Of a DNA stretch of 64,000 nt, positions 28,796-42,250 are shown in pieces. The notes below the pieces were generated by a model. It did not search any database and was not told the origin of the DNA. It was given only the letters and a program-made list of their open reading frames with translations. Origin of the DNA: Actinomycetes bacterium (GTDB lineage Bacteria > Planctomycetota > Phycisphaerae > JAACET01); NCBI GenBank assembly GCA_030614915.1, contig JAUXAG010000003.1, positions 62,001 to 126,000 on the forward strand, written 5' to 3'. Within the stretch, counting starts at the first letter, position 1; each line of letters opens with the position of its first letter. The translations under genes were made by a program, and so were the position numbers.

Positions 28796-30085
28796 TTAGG
28801 AATGGGCCGAATGGCCCGGCGGCAGTGGTGGCTCAACAGGAGGCCTGCCCGGCTTAGCTGTGCGGATTTGGGGCTTGGCAAAGACTCCCTGCCAATCAAC
28901 TCGGCCGGTAGACTGCATCAGCACAAAGAGTGTGGCCACGGCCCCAATGACCACGGTCAAGCCGGTACGCCCGGGGTAAAAGAAGGCATAGCTAAAACCG
29001 ATCAGGTAGACGAGCTGAGCTAAGCCGACGTAGAGGACGGCAAACCTTACTCCGGCTACCAGGCGCATATAGCTGACCACCAGGAAAATGCTCACTGCGG
29101 CGCAAATCCAAAAGGCCCCGTGGATGTTGATTATGTCCACCAGATAGGCCAAAAGAATATGAAAGGCGAAGAATCCCGCTGAGATAAACATGTAGTGCAT
29201 AGGATGCAGCGGAATCTTCTTAAGCACCACAACGGTGAACAGCACGGTGAAAAAGAAGAGCAGACTTATCGGGGCAAACATACTCATCCGCGCAGCCAGG
29301 GGTCCGGCATTCGACCGGGAGGGCATCTCTATCCCGATGCCCTGACTCATGTGCACATCATTGAACCGCCAGGTGGCAATCAGCCCTTGGTCGTCATCGG
29401 TGGGCTTTGCCGGCGTGCTGGGACTCCTGGAACCTTTCAGATAGTCAATGTCCCGGAAATTGGTCTCGGCCGTCAGGGTAAAATCCTTAACCCGGATAGC
29501 CTCGTCTTTGCGGCTGGAAAGTGCATACTGCCAACGGTCTCGGCCTCTAGTGCTGTAGGAAACTCCCACGTAATGGGGCTCCTTATCAGCGGGCAGCTTC
29601 ACCAGCAGCGTATTTTCACGCCCTTTCGAGGAGTAGATCGGCTCGGTGGGCTTTTGGTCAATGGTAACGGATATCTTCTCAAAGAAATCGGCTTTGTCCG
29701 GCAGAGCGAAGACGAATGTTGCCCCGTCATTAATTGGATCGCTGACGGGTGCTTGCACGAGATATCGGCCGGAAAAGTCAACCGTATAGGTACTGAACCA
29801 CAACAGACCCTTATAACGATTGTGATGTTCGAATTGTACAGTGGCTTCGGTCTTGAGAGGTCGAATATGACTAGCCGAAGCCTCAGAACGTGATTTGTTC
29901 TGGCCGGAAAGGACGTAAGGGGCGGATTGCACCAACGCCCTGGGTCCCCAAAGATTGTTCACCTCCTTGCTGAGCGAATCTTCCAGAGTAGCTGTGCGAT
30001 AATCCAGGGTTCTGCCCAGAACTATCCAGGCAGTAGAAACCGCGAAGAAAATCAGAGCAATCGCAAAAAGCTTTTGTGATGACAT
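28796..30085 (-). CDS. CreD-like inner membrane protein
   Basis: N-terminal TM, periplasmic domain, C-terminal multi-TM region ending STGRVDW. Confidence 0.55.
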   Translation of the reverse strand: MSSQKLFAIALIFFAVSTAWIVLGRTLDYRTATLEDSLSKEVNNLWGPRALVQSAPYVLSGQNKSRSEASASHIRPLKTEATVQFEHHNRYKGLLWFSTYTVDFSGRYLVQAPVSDPINDGATFVFALPDKADFFEKISVTIDQKPTEPIYSSKGRENTLLVKLPADKEPHYVGVSYSTRGRDRWQYALSSRKDEAIRVKDFTLTAETNFRDIDYLKGSRSPSTPAKPTDDDQGLIATWRFNDVHMSQGIGIEMPSRSNAGPLAARMSMFAPISLLFFFTVLFTVVVLKKIPLHPMHYMFISAGFFAFHILLAYLVDIINIHGAFWICAAVSIFLVVSYMRLVAGVRFAVLYVGLAQLVYLIGFSYAFFYPGRTGLTVVIGAVATLFVLMQSTGRVDWQGVFAKPQIRTAKPGRPPVEPPLPPGHSAHS

Positions 30086-30433
30086 GGCTGGCTCCTAATT
30101 GTAGGCCCTGGTTTTTTTCCCAACATAGCATCCTTTACGAATCGGAACAATAGTTGGTTTGACTTTATTCGGAGAATTCCTCCCTAATCTGCCGAGGCGC
30201 TTGGGCTACGGCGCATCTGCCATAATCCGCCGTTAAGGTGTAGGATTTTGTCCCACCCGGATGGGTTTTTCCAATACTTGCTTACCTCATTGTCCCACCG
30301 GATCCGGGGACTTGTCGGGGGTGTCAACTTGGCAGGCCAGGCACTATTTCGGCTGGATTGGCAGTAGAAGCACAATCGGGGCCGTTTTCATAACGAATTA
30401 GCATACAAGGAGTTAGAGCACGCATCGCCTTCC

Positions 30434-30447
30434 GGCACGGCCTTTGC
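30434..30447 (+). promoter_or_regulatory. Sigma54-type -24/-12 promoter candidate
   Basis: CGGCACGGCCTTTGCAT: GG-N10-GC, matches TGGCACG-N4-TTGCW except first base. Confidence 0.55.
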
Positions 30448-30519
30448 ATACTCCGCAAGAGGACGTGGTAGGTCTGTCCTTCTATCTGGACAGCTCGAAC
30501 TTGTGGAAATCATAACGGT

Positions 30520-30566
30520 GCCCGCCAAGCTTGTCCCTGCGAAGGCAGGGAGCTCCGGAGCGGGCA
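30520..30566 (+). promoter_or_regulatory. Long hairpin directly 5' of the groEL Shine-Dalgarno
   Basis: gcccgccaagcttgTCCCTGCgaagGCAGGGAgctccggagcgggc, then aaaggagg and ATG 30582. Confidence 0.5.
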
Positions 30567-30581
30567 AAGGAGGCTAAGTGT

Positions 30582-32273
<1,692 letters not shown>

Positions 32274-32341
32274 GCGACTGTGGATTTGAAAAAAACAAGA
32301 TTGCAACTAATTAAAAAATCAGGCGTGGAGGACACACAAAG

Positions 32342-34350
<2,009 letters not shown>

Positions 34351-34354
34351 GAAT

Positions 34355-34482
34355 GTAAAAATCAAAATGTAGAAATCAAAATTACATATCAAAATGCAAA
34401 ATGACAAGAAAAGGCTGCAGACCGGAGGCTGGAGGCTGTAGGAAATCAAGAACCATCTTCCTCCAGCCTACAGTCTGCAGTC
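34355..34482. repeat. A-rich caaaat repeats plus long imperfect hairpin
   Basis: aaaatcaaaatgtagaaatcaaaatt...; CTGCAGACcggAGGCTGGAGG / CCTCCAGCCTacAGTCTGCAG. Confidence 0.6.
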
Positions 34483-34621
34483 TTGAGCCTGTTTGGATTT
34501 TGATCTTTGATATTTCAACGGCGGGTCGGCGTGTTTTGTAACCTTCGAGCCGTCGCTATCCTTTGAGGAAAAACAAGTTTCCAAGGCTAAGGTTTGGGCA
34601 AAAGGATAGAACCGGGCAAGT

Positions 34622-35743
34622 ATGGCCGAACAACGGGATTACTACGAGGTACTTGGGGTCAATAGAGAGGCCACAGCCGATGAGATCAAGTTGGCTTATC
34701 GGCGGATGGCCATGAAGTATCACCCGGATCGCAATCGGGACAACCCCCAGGCCGACGCTAAGTTCAAGGCCTGCTCGGAAGCCTACGAGGTGCTCAGCGA
34801 TCCGGAGAAGCGCAGCCGTTACGACCGCTTCGGGCACGAGGGTCTGCGGGGGGTAAGCCTGCACGACTTTTCGCACATGGGCTTCGAAGATATCTTCAGT
34901 ATGTTCAATGACATTCTGGGAGGGGGGCTCTTCGGGGGCCGGGCACGGGGAGGTGTGCAACGGGGATACGATCTGGAAAGCAGCGTGGAGTTGAGCTTGA
35001 ACGAGGTGGCCGACGGCGTCGAACGCACCCTGGAATACAAAAGGCAGGATTATTGCGAGAATTGCAAGGGCAACGGATCCCAGCCGGGCAGCCAGCCTCA
35101 AACCTGCCGAACCTGCGCGGGCAGCGGCCAGGTTCGCCAGGGCGGATTGGGCGGATTCTTCCAGATGGTGCGGACCTGCCCGACCTGCGAGGGGCGAGGC
35201 AGAGTGATAGTTGAGAAGTGTCGCAAGTGCCGAGGCACGGGTCGGCAGATGAAGCAGCGGACGGTTACGGTAAGAATCCCCGCCGGAGTCCACGACGGCC
35301 AAGCGGTGCGCTTGAGCGGTGAGGGCGAAGCCGGTCAGCACGGAGCCCCCCGCGGAGACCTGTACTGCTATGTCAAGATAAAGGAGCATCCATTTCTGCT
35401 GCGGGACGGCGATAACCTGCTGTGCGAGTTGCCGGTAAGCTTTGCCTTAAGCGCCCTGGGAGGAACAGTGGAAGTACCGACCCTGGAGGGAATAGAAGAA
35501 TTGGATGTTACCGGCGGGACGCAGCCGGGGGATACCATAAAGATACGGAACAAGGGTCTGCCTCGCCTGGGGCGATCCGGCAGAGGAGATTTGTACGTGC
35601 GGATAGTGGTGGAGATACCCCGCAAGCTGAACAAACGGGAGAAACAATTACTGGAAGAGTTCCGGCAAATAGAACAGAAGAACAATAATTTTCCGCAAAC
35701 CAAACGTTTTCTGGAGAAGCTCAAAGGTTATTTCTGCAAGTAG
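34622..35743 (+). CDS. dnaJ: Chaperone DnaJ
   Basis: J-domain HPDRNRDN, four CxxCxGxG zinc motifs. Confidence 0.95.
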   Translation: MAEQRDYYEVLGVNREATADEIKLAYRRMAMKYHPDRNRDNPQADAKFKACSEAYEVLSDPEKRSRYDRFGHEGLRGVSLHDFSHMGFEDIFSMFNDILGGGLFGGRARGGVQRGYDLESSVELSLNEVADGVERTLEYKRQDYCENCKGNGSQPGSQPQTCRTCAGSGQVRQGGLGGFFQMVRTCPTCEGRGRVIVEKCRKCRGTGRQMKQRTVTVRIPAGVHDGQAVRLSGEGEAGQHGAPRGDLYCYVKIKEHPFLLRDGDNLLCELPVSFALSALGGTVEVPTLEGIEELDVTGGTQPGDTIKIRNKGLPRLGRSGRGDLYVRIVVEIPRKLNKREKQLLEEFRQIEQKNNNFPQTKRFLEKLKGYFCK

Positions 35744-35770
35744 AGGCAATATCAATAACGGAAAAAGCTC

Positions 35771-36370
35771 ATGCTCAAACGCAAAGAAGACACAGAGAAA
35801 CAACAGGTCAATGCAAAAGAACCTGCTCCGGACGAGTCGGGCTCGCAGGCTAAGGCTAAGATAAGCCACAGGAAGAAGGATCTTTTGGCCAAGCTGCAGC
35901 GGGTGACGGCGGACTTTGCCAACTATCAGAAGCGGATGACCCGCAATACGGAGGAGACGCGGCAGTGGGCCAGGGCGGAGATAATCAAGAACATTTTGCC
36001 GGCAATTGACGACTTCGAGCAGGCTCTGGAGGCCGGCAAAACGGCCCAGGACGTGCAGAGTCTGTTGGAGGGATTCAAGCTGGTACACGATCATTTATTG
36101 GCTATGCTGGGCAATCAGCAGGTCCAGACAATCGCGACCGAGGGGCAAAAGTTCGACCCGGTGGTCCACGAAGCAATGCTGCATCAGGAATCGGCCGAAC
36201 ATGAGCCGGGCACGGTCATGGCAGAATTGCGCAAGGGCTATACCATGAATGGCCGAACCCTGCGGCCGGCCAGAGTGACGGTCAGCAAAAGTCCCGGCGA
36301 GAAAGAGCCAGCCCCAACGGAAGAGCTCAATCAAACCACCGACCAGCAGAACAACGACTCGCTGGATTGA
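35771..36370 (+). CDS. grpE: Nucleotide exchange factor GrpE
   Basis: ADFANYQKRMTRNTEE...LPAIDDFEQAL. Confidence 0.88.
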   Translation: MLKRKEDTEKQQVNAKEPAPDESGSQAKAKISHRKKDLLAKLQRVTADFANYQKRMTRNTEETRQWARAEIIKNILPAIDDFEQALEAGKTAQDVQSLLEGFKLVHDHLLAMLGNQQVQTIATEGQKFDPVVHEAMLHQESAEHEPGTVMAELRKGYTMNGRTLRPARVTVSKSPGEKEPAPTEELNQTTDQQNNDSLD

Positions 36371-36401
36371 TATCCATGTCAAGATCTTGTAAGGAGCGGC
36401 T

Positions 36402-37628
36402 ATGACCTCACGCGAACGAGTGGCCAAAGCCCTGAATTTTGAAAAGCCGGATCGTGTACCGATCGACTTGGGGGCGATGCGAGCCAGCGGTATCGCCGCG
36501 GTGACTTATGAGAAGCTCAAAAAGCGAATGGGGCTGGAGAGCCCGATCAAGCTCGTGGACTCAATGCAGCTTCTGGCAGAAGTGGAAACGGAACTGCTGG
36601 AGCACTTTCACATCGATGTGGTGCCCCTGGACGTGAGTCTGGGAGTATGGCCGCTGAGCCAGGCGAGCGAGGGTGTCCAAAAGCGACTGTTCTCCGGGAC
36701 GAAGGTGTACTTTCCGCCGGGAACGAATATCAGGGAAGAGCCGAACGGAGATTGGCTGATGTGCGACGAGAAGGGCGAAGGCTTCGCTGGGATGCCCAAG
36801 GACGGCTACTATTTCGACTTCATGCGTCCAACTATGGCGGGCCAAATAGATCCGGATAAGTTTCGGCCGCGTGACACAATTCCCGATGAAGAACTCCAGG
36901 CCCTGCAGACCATGGCCAAACATCTCTACAACAACACCGACAAGGCTATTCTGGGCTGGGGAGGATCAATTTCGCTAATAGGACTTAGCGCCTTGCTTGG
37001 CGATAACATTACGCAGGGTTCGCTGGATACCTGGCTGGCAATGCTGATGACCGAAAAGCAGACAGCTCAGGAGATGATGGGCCGGGCTGTGGACGCGGCC
37101 ATAAAGTGTTTGGGGCAATACAACCAGGCGGTGGGAGATTACTGCATGGTCTGGGGGGTGGCTTCGGATGATGCCGGAACCCAACGTAGCGAGTTGATGT
37201 CTCCGGAGCTATTTTCCGAGATGATCAAGCCTCACTACAAACGTCTGTGCGACTGGGTGCACGCCAATACGAACTGGAAGACCTTCCTGCACTCCTGTGG
37301 TTGTATCCACGACTACATCGACCATTGGATCGAGGCTGGCATCGACGTGCTCAATCCGGTACAGATATCCGCGGCCAAAATGGAGCCCAAGCGGCTTGTG
37401 GAAGAGTTCGGCGGCCGTGTTGTATTCTGGGGCGGAGGCTGCGATACCCAGAAGGTTCTGCCGCTGGGTACGCCCGAAGAAATTCGCGAACATGTGCGGG
37501 AGAATATCAGAACTTTCAATGCCAATGGTGGCTATGTCTTCACTCAGGTACACAACATTCAGGCTAACGTGCCTGCCGAGAACATCGAAGCGATGTTGGC
37601 TGCTGCCTACGAATTCGGAACTTGCTGA
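36402..37628 (+). CDS. Uroporphyrinogen decarboxylase family / corrinoid methyltransferase-like protein
   Basis: MTSRERVAKALNFEKPDRVPIDLG; LHSCGCIHDYIDHWIEAGIDVLNPVQ. Confidence 0.8.
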   Translation: MTSRERVAKALNFEKPDRVPIDLGAMRASGIAAVTYEKLKKRMGLESPIKLVDSMQLLAEVETELLEHFHIDVVPLDVSLGVWPLSQASEGVQKRLFSGTKVYFPPGTNIREEPNGDWLMCDEKGEGFAGMPKDGYYFDFMRPTMAGQIDPDKFRPRDTIPDEELQALQTMAKHLYNNTDKAILGWGGSISLIGLSALLGDNITQGSLDTWLAMLMTEKQTAQEMMGRAVDAAIKCLGQYNQAVGDYCMVWGVASDDAGTQRSELMSPELFSEMIKPHYKRLCDWVHANTNWKTFLHSCGCIHDYIDHWIEAGIDVLNPVQISAAKMEPKRLVEEFGGRVVFWGGGCDTQKVLPLGTPEEIREHVRENIRTFNANGGYVFTQVHNIQANVPAENIEAMLAAAYEFGTC

Positions 37629-37644
37629 ATAGAGCAAATGCCCC

Positions 37645-38475
37645 ATGACTGAAGTTAGATATCAGATGTTGCGTCCGGAGCAGATTGTGGCTCGGCGGAA
37701 GGAATGTCCGGTGGTCTATGTTCCGCTGGGGACGCTGGAATGGCACGGGCTGCACAATCCGGTAGGGGCCGATACCATACAGGCAGAGGGATTGGCTGTA
37801 CTGTGTGCCCAAAAAGGTGGCGGACTGGTGTTTCCGCCGCTGTACTACGGCGAGAGCCGGGTGGAATCTTTGATGGAGGCCGTGGCCGCCGATCGCGAGA
37901 AGATTGCTGAGAAGATGGAACTGCCTGCGGAAAACTTTGAGCCCGATAAACATCCTTTCACGGCCAGCGAACAGGCCCAGAATTATCATAAGCTGCTTAT
38001 TCACATCCTGGCCGAGGCGGAAAGTCTGGGTTTTGAGCTGGGCGTTTTTGTGGCGGGTCATTATCCGTTGATCGACTACGCCCGGGCGGCAGTTCTGCAC
38101 TTCAATAAGAGACGACACAGCCGATACCACGGGATGCTGGCTTGGGCGGTCCTTGATTATGCCCTGATAGAGGATAGATACGATTATGCCGGGGATCACG
38201 CTGCCGGCTGGGAAACTTCGCATTTGTTGGCTCTGAAGCCGGAGACGGTTGATTTGAACTGCCTGCCGGCCAAGGGGCAAGAGCTGATTGGTGTAGAGGG
38301 AAAGATGGCTCCGCAGGATGCCAGCGCCGAGTTCGGCCGGGAGACGCTGGCCGCTGCTGCCCAGGTGGTGATCAAAGAAGTTACGCACCGCTTGGAGAAG
38401 CGGCAAGTCTACCACGGGCACGGCCGAAGTCTGCTTGAGGGACTGTGGAAAAACGACAAAGATAAAGGCGATTAA
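37645..38475 (+). CDS. Creatininase family protein
   Basis: VVYVPLGTLEWHGLHNPVGADTIQAEGLA; FPPLYYGES. Confidence 0.8.
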   Translation: MTEVRYQMLRPEQIVARRKECPVVYVPLGTLEWHGLHNPVGADTIQAEGLAVLCAQKGGGLVFPPLYYGESRVESLMEAVAADREKIAEKMELPAENFEPDKHPFTASEQAQNYHKLLIHILAEAESLGFELGVFVAGHYPLIDYARAAVLHFNKRRHSRYHGMLAWAVLDYALIEDRYDYAGDHAAGWETSHLLALKPETVDLNCLPAKGQELIGVEGKMAPQDASAEFGRETLAAAAQVVIKEVTHRLEKRQVYHGHGRSLLEGLWKNDKDKGD

Positions 38476-38515
38476 GTTCGCCTTTGACATAGTAAGTTTG
38501 TTCGAGGATAAATTG

Positions 38516-38842
38516 ATGCCAACCTATGACTATCGCTGCTGTAACTGTGACCATAAGTTTGAAGTTTTTCAGTCCATGACCGCCGGTGTGCTGAAGAAGT
38601 GCCCGCAGTGCGGGAAGCTGTCCTTGAAACGGCTGATCGGATCCGGAGCGGCGGTGCTGTTCAAAGGTTCGGGTTTTTATACGACGGATTACCGCTCCAA
38701 GAGCTACCAGAAGCAAGCCAAGGCCGAAACTGACAAGCAAGATAGCAAGAGCGAGAAATCGAAGACAAAGCAAACGGACTCTGCGGGCAAGAAGAAAGCC
38801 CCGGCAGCTGGGGATTCGAAGCAGGAGAAAAAGATCGGCTAG
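38516..38842 (+). CDS. FmdB-type zinc ribbon protein
   Basis: MPTYDYRCCNCDHKFEVFQSM...CPQCGK. Confidence 0.85.
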   Translation: MPTYDYRCCNCDHKFEVFQSMTAGVLKKCPQCGKLSLKRLIGSGAAVLFKGSGFYTTDYRSKSYQKQAKAETDKQDSKSEKSKTKQTDSAGKKKAPAAGDSKQEKKIG

Positions 38843-38876
38843 CTCCGCGGGAACTGACAAGGGAATTTGGATATAG

Positions 38877-39095
38877 ATGAGCGGTCGTGAGAAATGTCGG
38901 GCCTGTGGGCGAAAGTTAGCAGCCCAGGCTAAAGAAAGGAGCCCCTGGTATCCGTTCTGCTCCCAGCGTTGCCGGTGGGTGGACCTGGGCCAATGGTTCG
39001 ACCAGAAATACCGCCTGGCCGAGACGAAAGGACCGCTGGGGGTCCCGGAGGGGGACAAAAACAGGGCGAATGGGGATAAATCCGAAAGAAAATGA
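38877..39095 (+). CDS. yacG: YacG-like zinc-binding protein
   Basis: CRACGRK...PFCSQRCRWVDLGQWFDQKYRL. Confidence 0.8.
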   Translation: MSGREKCRACGRKLAAQAKERSPWYPFCSQRCRWVDLGQWFDQKYRLAETKGPLGVPEGDKNRANGDKSERK

Positions 39096-39289
39096 GGCCG
39101 GAAAAACTTTGTTTTTTGCTTGGCTGGACCGCTTGGAGGGCTCTATAATCTGCAGAAGCCCAAGGGCCGGGGTTCGGCCACTATATATGGACAGGCCCAG
39201 CGTCGGCAAGAGCAGGTAAATAACCTTCTAAGCAGGGCATTTGTCCTGCAGGAAGCAAGAGTCCACTATCTGATCGAAAGGAGAGGTCA

Positions 39290-41038
39290 ATGGCGGAAGA
39301 AAAATTAGAGTTACGCGGGATCAACTGGCAGGAGACGTTCAGCTTTACCCACGTATTCCGGAGCTTCCGACTGGCGATCCACCCCAGCAAACTGGTGTTG
39401 GCCTTTGTGGGGCTGGCCCTGTGTGTGATAGCCGGGTTCGCGCTGGACAGGCTCTGGTACGGCGGCCAGGCGATTATCTGGCAGAACGGTAAGCCTGTGG
39501 AAATCGAGGTCTTCGCCGATAAAGGCGTCGCAGGTCAGGACTTTGGGACTTGGTACGAGCAACAGGCCAAAAGTCGCGAGGATAGACTGAAAACACTCCG
39601 CAAGCGGGAACTGGGTCTGGACGCAGATGAAGTGAGCATCTACTCAGCCTCCTTGGCGGGTAAACTGATCGCGGCCAAGAATGAAAAGCTCCAGGATTGG
39701 CTTAAAGACAACAGTCTGGACAATAGAAAAAGGAAAATCAAAGACAGTTACGAGAATCAGCCGGAGCGTCGCGATAAGCTTCTGAGAAGGGCTAAAGAGG
39801 AAGTACCAAAGGAGCTTTTGGCCAAGCGTAGAGAAGTACATGGCCAGATGGAATCGATTAGGGATTTGGTAGGCAAGGGGCCGGCCGGCCGTGGACCATT
39901 CAGGGCTCTGCTCCGCTATGAGCTGGGCGTGTTCGACAAGGTGGTGACCTCTGCGCTGGGACCGAACCTGCTGGGTGGTCTGGAGATGACGGCCAGCGAG
40001 GCCGATGCGGGAGTGGTTGTGCATATTTGGCGGGGACTGAAGGGTTTGCAATGGTTGTTCAAGCAGCACCGGGTTTACTTTGTCATCTTTGGGGCGTTCT
40101 GGCTGGCAGTCTGGGCGATTTTTGGTGGAGCTATCAGCAGAACGGCCGCCCTGCACGTGTCCCGAGGCGAGAAAATTTCTATCAAAGAAGCCCTGAAATT
40201 CGGGATAAAGAAATTCCCCAGCTTCCTGTTTGCCCCACTGATTCCGGTGGCTATTGTGGCTGTTCTGGTAGTGCTGGTGCTGGTCGGTTCTTTCGCCCTG
40301 GGTAACTGGGGATTGGGGATCGGCGAGGTGCTGGTCTCGGTGCTGATATTCCTCTCGCTGATTGTAGGCTTCATCATGGCTCTGGTGGCGGTGGGCACAG
40401 TGGGGGGAGTGAATCTGATGTATCCGACGATTGCCGTGGAGGGCTCAGACAGTTTTGACGCCATAAGCCGCTCGTTCAGTTATGTGTACGCCCGTCCCTG
40501 GCGGATGGCCTTTTATTCGCTGGTAGCCATGATTTATGGCATACTTTGCTATTTGTTCGTGCGCTTTTTCGCATTTTTGGTTCTGAAACTTACCCACATG
40601 TCGGTCGCCGCCGGGATAGGCCGTCCAGGGGCCGGTAGTTATGGCCTGATAGACAAATTCACCAGCATGTGGCCAGCTCCGCAATTATTCGGCAGTCTGC
40701 ACGGCGGGTTCGACTGGGCCGCGTGCCAGGGGGCTCAGACGTTCGGAGCCTTTGTTATCGGCTTGTGGGTTTATGTGATTGTCGGTTTCGTGGCCGCATT
40801 TCTGGTCTCCTTCTTCTTCTCGGCGAACACGATGATCTACTACCTGCTGCGGAATAAGGTGGACTCGACGGATATGGATGACGTGTACGTGGAAGAAGAG
40901 CCCGAAGAACAGACTCCTCCGGTGGCCCAAGAGCCCGCCGAGGGTGGTGAAGCTGAAAAGCCCAAGGCCAAAAAGCCCAAGCCGGAAGAAAAGGCCGATG
41001 AGCCGCCCGAGGAGGAAAAACCCTCCGAAGGTGAATGA
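39290..41038 (+). CDS. Multi-pass membrane protein with charged C-terminal tail
   Basis: 582 aa, several hydrophobic segments, K/E/P-rich tail KPEEKADEPPEEEKPSEGE. Confidence 0.75.
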   Translation: MAEEKLELRGINWQETFSFTHVFRSFRLAIHPSKLVLAFVGLALCVIAGFALDRLWYGGQAIIWQNGKPVEIEVFADKGVAGQDFGTWYEQQAKSREDRLKTLRKRELGLDADEVSIYSASLAGKLIAAKNEKLQDWLKDNSLDNRKRKIKDSYENQPERRDKLLRRAKEEVPKELLAKRREVHGQMESIRDLVGKGPAGRGPFRALLRYELGVFDKVVTSALGPNLLGGLEMTASEADAGVVVHIWRGLKGLQWLFKQHRVYFVIFGAFWLAVWAIFGGAISRTAALHVSRGEKISIKEALKFGIKKFPSFLFAPLIPVAIVAVLVVLVLVGSFALGNWGLGIGEVLVSVLIFLSLIVGFIMALVAVGTVGGVNLMYPTIAVEGSDSFDAISRSFSYVYARPWRMAFYSLVAMIYGILCYLFVRFFAFLVLKLTHMSVAAGIGRPGAGSYGLIDKFTSMWPAPQLFGSLHGGFDWAACQGAQTFGAFVIGLWVYVIVGFVAAFLVSFFFSANTMIYYLLRNKVDSTDMDDVYVEEEPEEQTPPVAQEPAEGGEAEKPKAKKPKPEEKADEPPEEEKPSEGE

Positions 41039-41067
41039 TCAGGCGTCCGTCTACGCTGGAGAGCGAG

Positions 41068-41268
41068 ATGAAGATCGAAATTGAACGCGAGCAGGATGGT
41101 CAGTGGATCGCGGAAGTGCCTGATCTAGCAGGCGTTATGGTCTATGGCCAAAGCCGCGAAGAAGCCATTTCCAAGGTCGAAGCCCTTGCTCTGCGCGCTA
41201 TTGCCGATCGTTTAGAGCACGGCGAATCAATTCCGGAGCTTGACGGACTCTTCGCGGTACCAGCATGA
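41068..41268 (+). CDS. hicB: HicB-like antitoxin
   Basis: MKIEIEREQDGQWIAEVPDLAGVMVYGQSREEAISKVEALALRAI. Confidence 0.8.
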   Translation: MKIEIEREQDGQWIAEVPDLAGVMVYGQSREEAISKVEALALRAIADRLEHGESIPELDGLFAVPA

Positions 41269-41480
41269 GCCGTTGGCCCTCGAGCAAGGCTCGAAGGGTG
41301 CTTGCCGCTCTCTTGCGCATCGGATGGTCTATTAAACGAGAGGCTAAAGGTTCTCATCGTATTCTCTCTCGCCCCGGTCGACCCGACTTCGTCTTTGCGT
41401 TTCATGATGGTGACGAGATTGGTCCTCGGATGTTGGCCCGCATCGCCAAACGCACAGGCCTAAAGCCGGACGACCTTTGA
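41265..41480 (+). CDS. hicA: HicA-like toxin
   Basis: GWSIKREAKGSHRILSRPGRPDFVFAFHDGDEI; overlaps hicB by 4 nt. Confidence 0.8.
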   Translation: MSRWPSSKARRVLAALLRIGWSIKREAKGSHRILSRPGRPDFVFAFHDGDEIGPRMLARIAKRTGLKPDDL

Positions 41481-41491
41481 GAACCCCAAAC

Positions 41492-41553
41492 AAGCCGGCG
41501 AAAAGGACGACGAGTCGCCCGAGGAGGAAAAACCCTTCGAAGGTGAATGATCA
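41492..41553 (+). pseudogene. Displaced duplicate of the 3' end of the 39290-41038 gene
   Basis: KQAGEKDDESPEEEKPFEGE* versus KPEEKADEPPEEEKPSEGE* (40979-41041); identical ggtgaatgatca ends. Confidence 0.88.
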
Positions 41554-41580
41554 AAGGTCGTTTGACGTAAACTGAACAAA

Positions 41581-41612
41581 GGCCGATCCGCCTGCGGCGG
41601 ATCGGCCTTTGT
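41581..41612. terminator. Intrinsic terminator
   Basis: GGCCGATCCGCC-TGC-GGCGGATCGGCC-TTTGT. Confidence 0.8.
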
Positions 41613-41827
41613 CATTGGCTCAGGGGACTAGAAGCCATCCCACAACCCCAATTTCTACTGCGAACGGCCCTCTTTGCTCTGCGAAGCGCTACGCAAAGCA
41701 CGAGTTTGTCGTCTGGCTGCGTCGGGCGAACTCAATATATTCTCCAAATATGTATCGTTTTCGCTTCTTGCCAGCCGACAAAACTGCTCGTTCTCGCCAC
41801 GAAAGCAGGTTTTGGGATGGCTTCTAA

Positions 41828-42148
41828 TTATTCCGGCTGGCAGATAGTAAAAAGCCACCACCGGTTTTTAGCTTGGCCCTTCGATCGGGGCTGGCGTTCA
41901 AAGTAGATTTTCATTTGCAGGCCGTCGGTGGTTCGAATCCTGAACCAGTGTTTGCGCAGATACATTTCTGGCGAGTGGCTCTTACATGGTCCCGACTCCT
42001 TCCAGGTTTCAAGCAACTCGTCCAGGGCGTATTCTTTGTCTCGCCAGAGAAAGCGACGTGGAAACCCCGGCTCGCCTCTGGCCATGCCTTGAACATCACT
42101 GCTGCCAGGGCAGGGGTGGATGGGTTCACTGACGAATTCTTCTTTCAT
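41828..42148 (-). CDS. DUF6504-like hypothetical protein
   Basis: EPI...FLWRDKEYALDELLETW...YLRKHWFRIRTTDGLQMKIYFER...WWLFTI pattern. Confidence 0.5.
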   Translation of the reverse strand: MKEEFVSEPIHPCPGSSDVQGMARGEPGFPRRFLWRDKEYALDELLETWKESGPCKSHSPEMYLRKHWFRIRTTDGLQMKIYFERQPRSKGQAKNRWWLFTICQPE

Positions 42149-42250
42149 GGCTGCCGTCATTTTTGCTGTTGCTATTCTTGAAGCGAATCATTTTGATGCG
42201 GATAAGTTCCTCAGGCAAGCAGGGCTCCTTTGAAGCGTAGGTGCTGGCGG

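Noticed and set aside
28614-28796. Search for a GH127 tail relic downstream of the PD-(D/E)XK gene
   Set aside because: Only weak, unconvincing similarity to the GH127 C-terminal codons.
41921-41952. tRNA-like T-arm string ggtggttcgaatcctgaacc
   Set aside because: Lies inside the minus-strand DUF6504-like CDS; no acceptor, D or anticodon arms around it.
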